A stretch of 33,675 bases of DNA from an uncultured Sediminibacterium sp. Lineage in GTDB: Bacteria; Bacteroidota; Bacteroidia; Chitinophagales; Chitinophagaceae. Below, piece after piece: positions 33,633-33,675 of the stretch; positions within the stretch are counted from its first letter, which is position 1; the number at the start of each line of letters is the position of its first letter. The position numbers and the translations under genes are program-made. Below the pieces are notes generated by a model. The model ran no database searches and had not been told where the DNA came from. It saw only the letters and a list, made by a program, of their open reading frames with translations. The stretch is taken from the NCBI GenBank assembly GCA_937907555.1, contig CALEST010000077.1:1-33675 (forward strand), given 5' to 3'.

Positions 33633-33675
33633 AAATGATTTCTGTTAAGAAATAAATAAATGAAGCTTACTTTTT

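Overview
The window looks like ordinary chromosome from a member of the phylum Bacteroidota, most likely family Chitinophagaceae (Sediminibacterium-like). The phylum call rests on several points. There is a fused GldF-GldG gliding-type ABC transporter subunit, a MurF-Alr fusion, SprB-type repeats, carboxypeptidase-regulatory-like and FecA-like TonB-dependent receptors and a PorT-like barrel. Several candidate promoters have the Bacteroidota -7 form TAnnTTTG, and Shine-Dalgarno sequences are weak. Base composition is moderately AT-rich by eye. The genus is inference only. I saw no tRNA, rRNA, CRISPR array, transposase or phage gene, and no gene-free stretch longer than 300 bases.

Left part (1-8068). 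The tail of a class II fumarase (+) faces a minus-strand block across a 119-bp imperfect palindrome. The block holds a response regulator and sensor kinase (overlapping genes), then a small secreted PepSY-like protein and a TonB-dependent receptor. A 23-bp sequence with two TTCA half-sites 11 bp apart occurs just upstream of both the regulator and the PepSY gene, with only two differences. I propose it as the box through which the regulator controls itself and the PepSY/receptor pair. Further upstream are a lipoprotein amidohydrolase and a DUF4143-type ATPase preceded by three tandem 37-bp repeats.

Middle part (8069-18550). This holds signal peptidase II (lspA), a secreted protein with four SprB-like repeats, and a PorT-like barrel. 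A divergent TPR protein follows, with a 30-bp dyad in the shared intergenic region. Next comes a probable operon gldFG - terC-like - murF/alr on the minus strand.

Housekeeping part (18551-23913). The iron-sulfur operon iscS-iscU-iscA/erpA ends in a strong intrinsic terminator. Methylmalonyl-CoA epimerase is divergent from it. The cluster acpP-fabF-rnc follows, with a hairpin between acpP and fabF. RNase III has Asn where E. coli has the metal-site residue Asp114. A GNAT acetyltransferase is divergent from acpP, and a YcxB-like membrane protein comes next.

Right part (24499-33675). A plus-strand cluster encodes an SLC45/GPH-type sugar permease, a PfkB fructokinase and an amylosucrase-type GH13 enzyme: a compact sucrose pathway (import, cleavage or polymerisation, fructose phosphorylation). 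It converges on a minus-strand cluster of an outer-membrane barrel, a lipoprotein of the PAP2/vanadium haloperoxidase fold with all catalytic motifs, and a FecA-like TonB-dependent receptor. I consider this last cluster and the two-component/PepSY/receptor module the least explained systems here.
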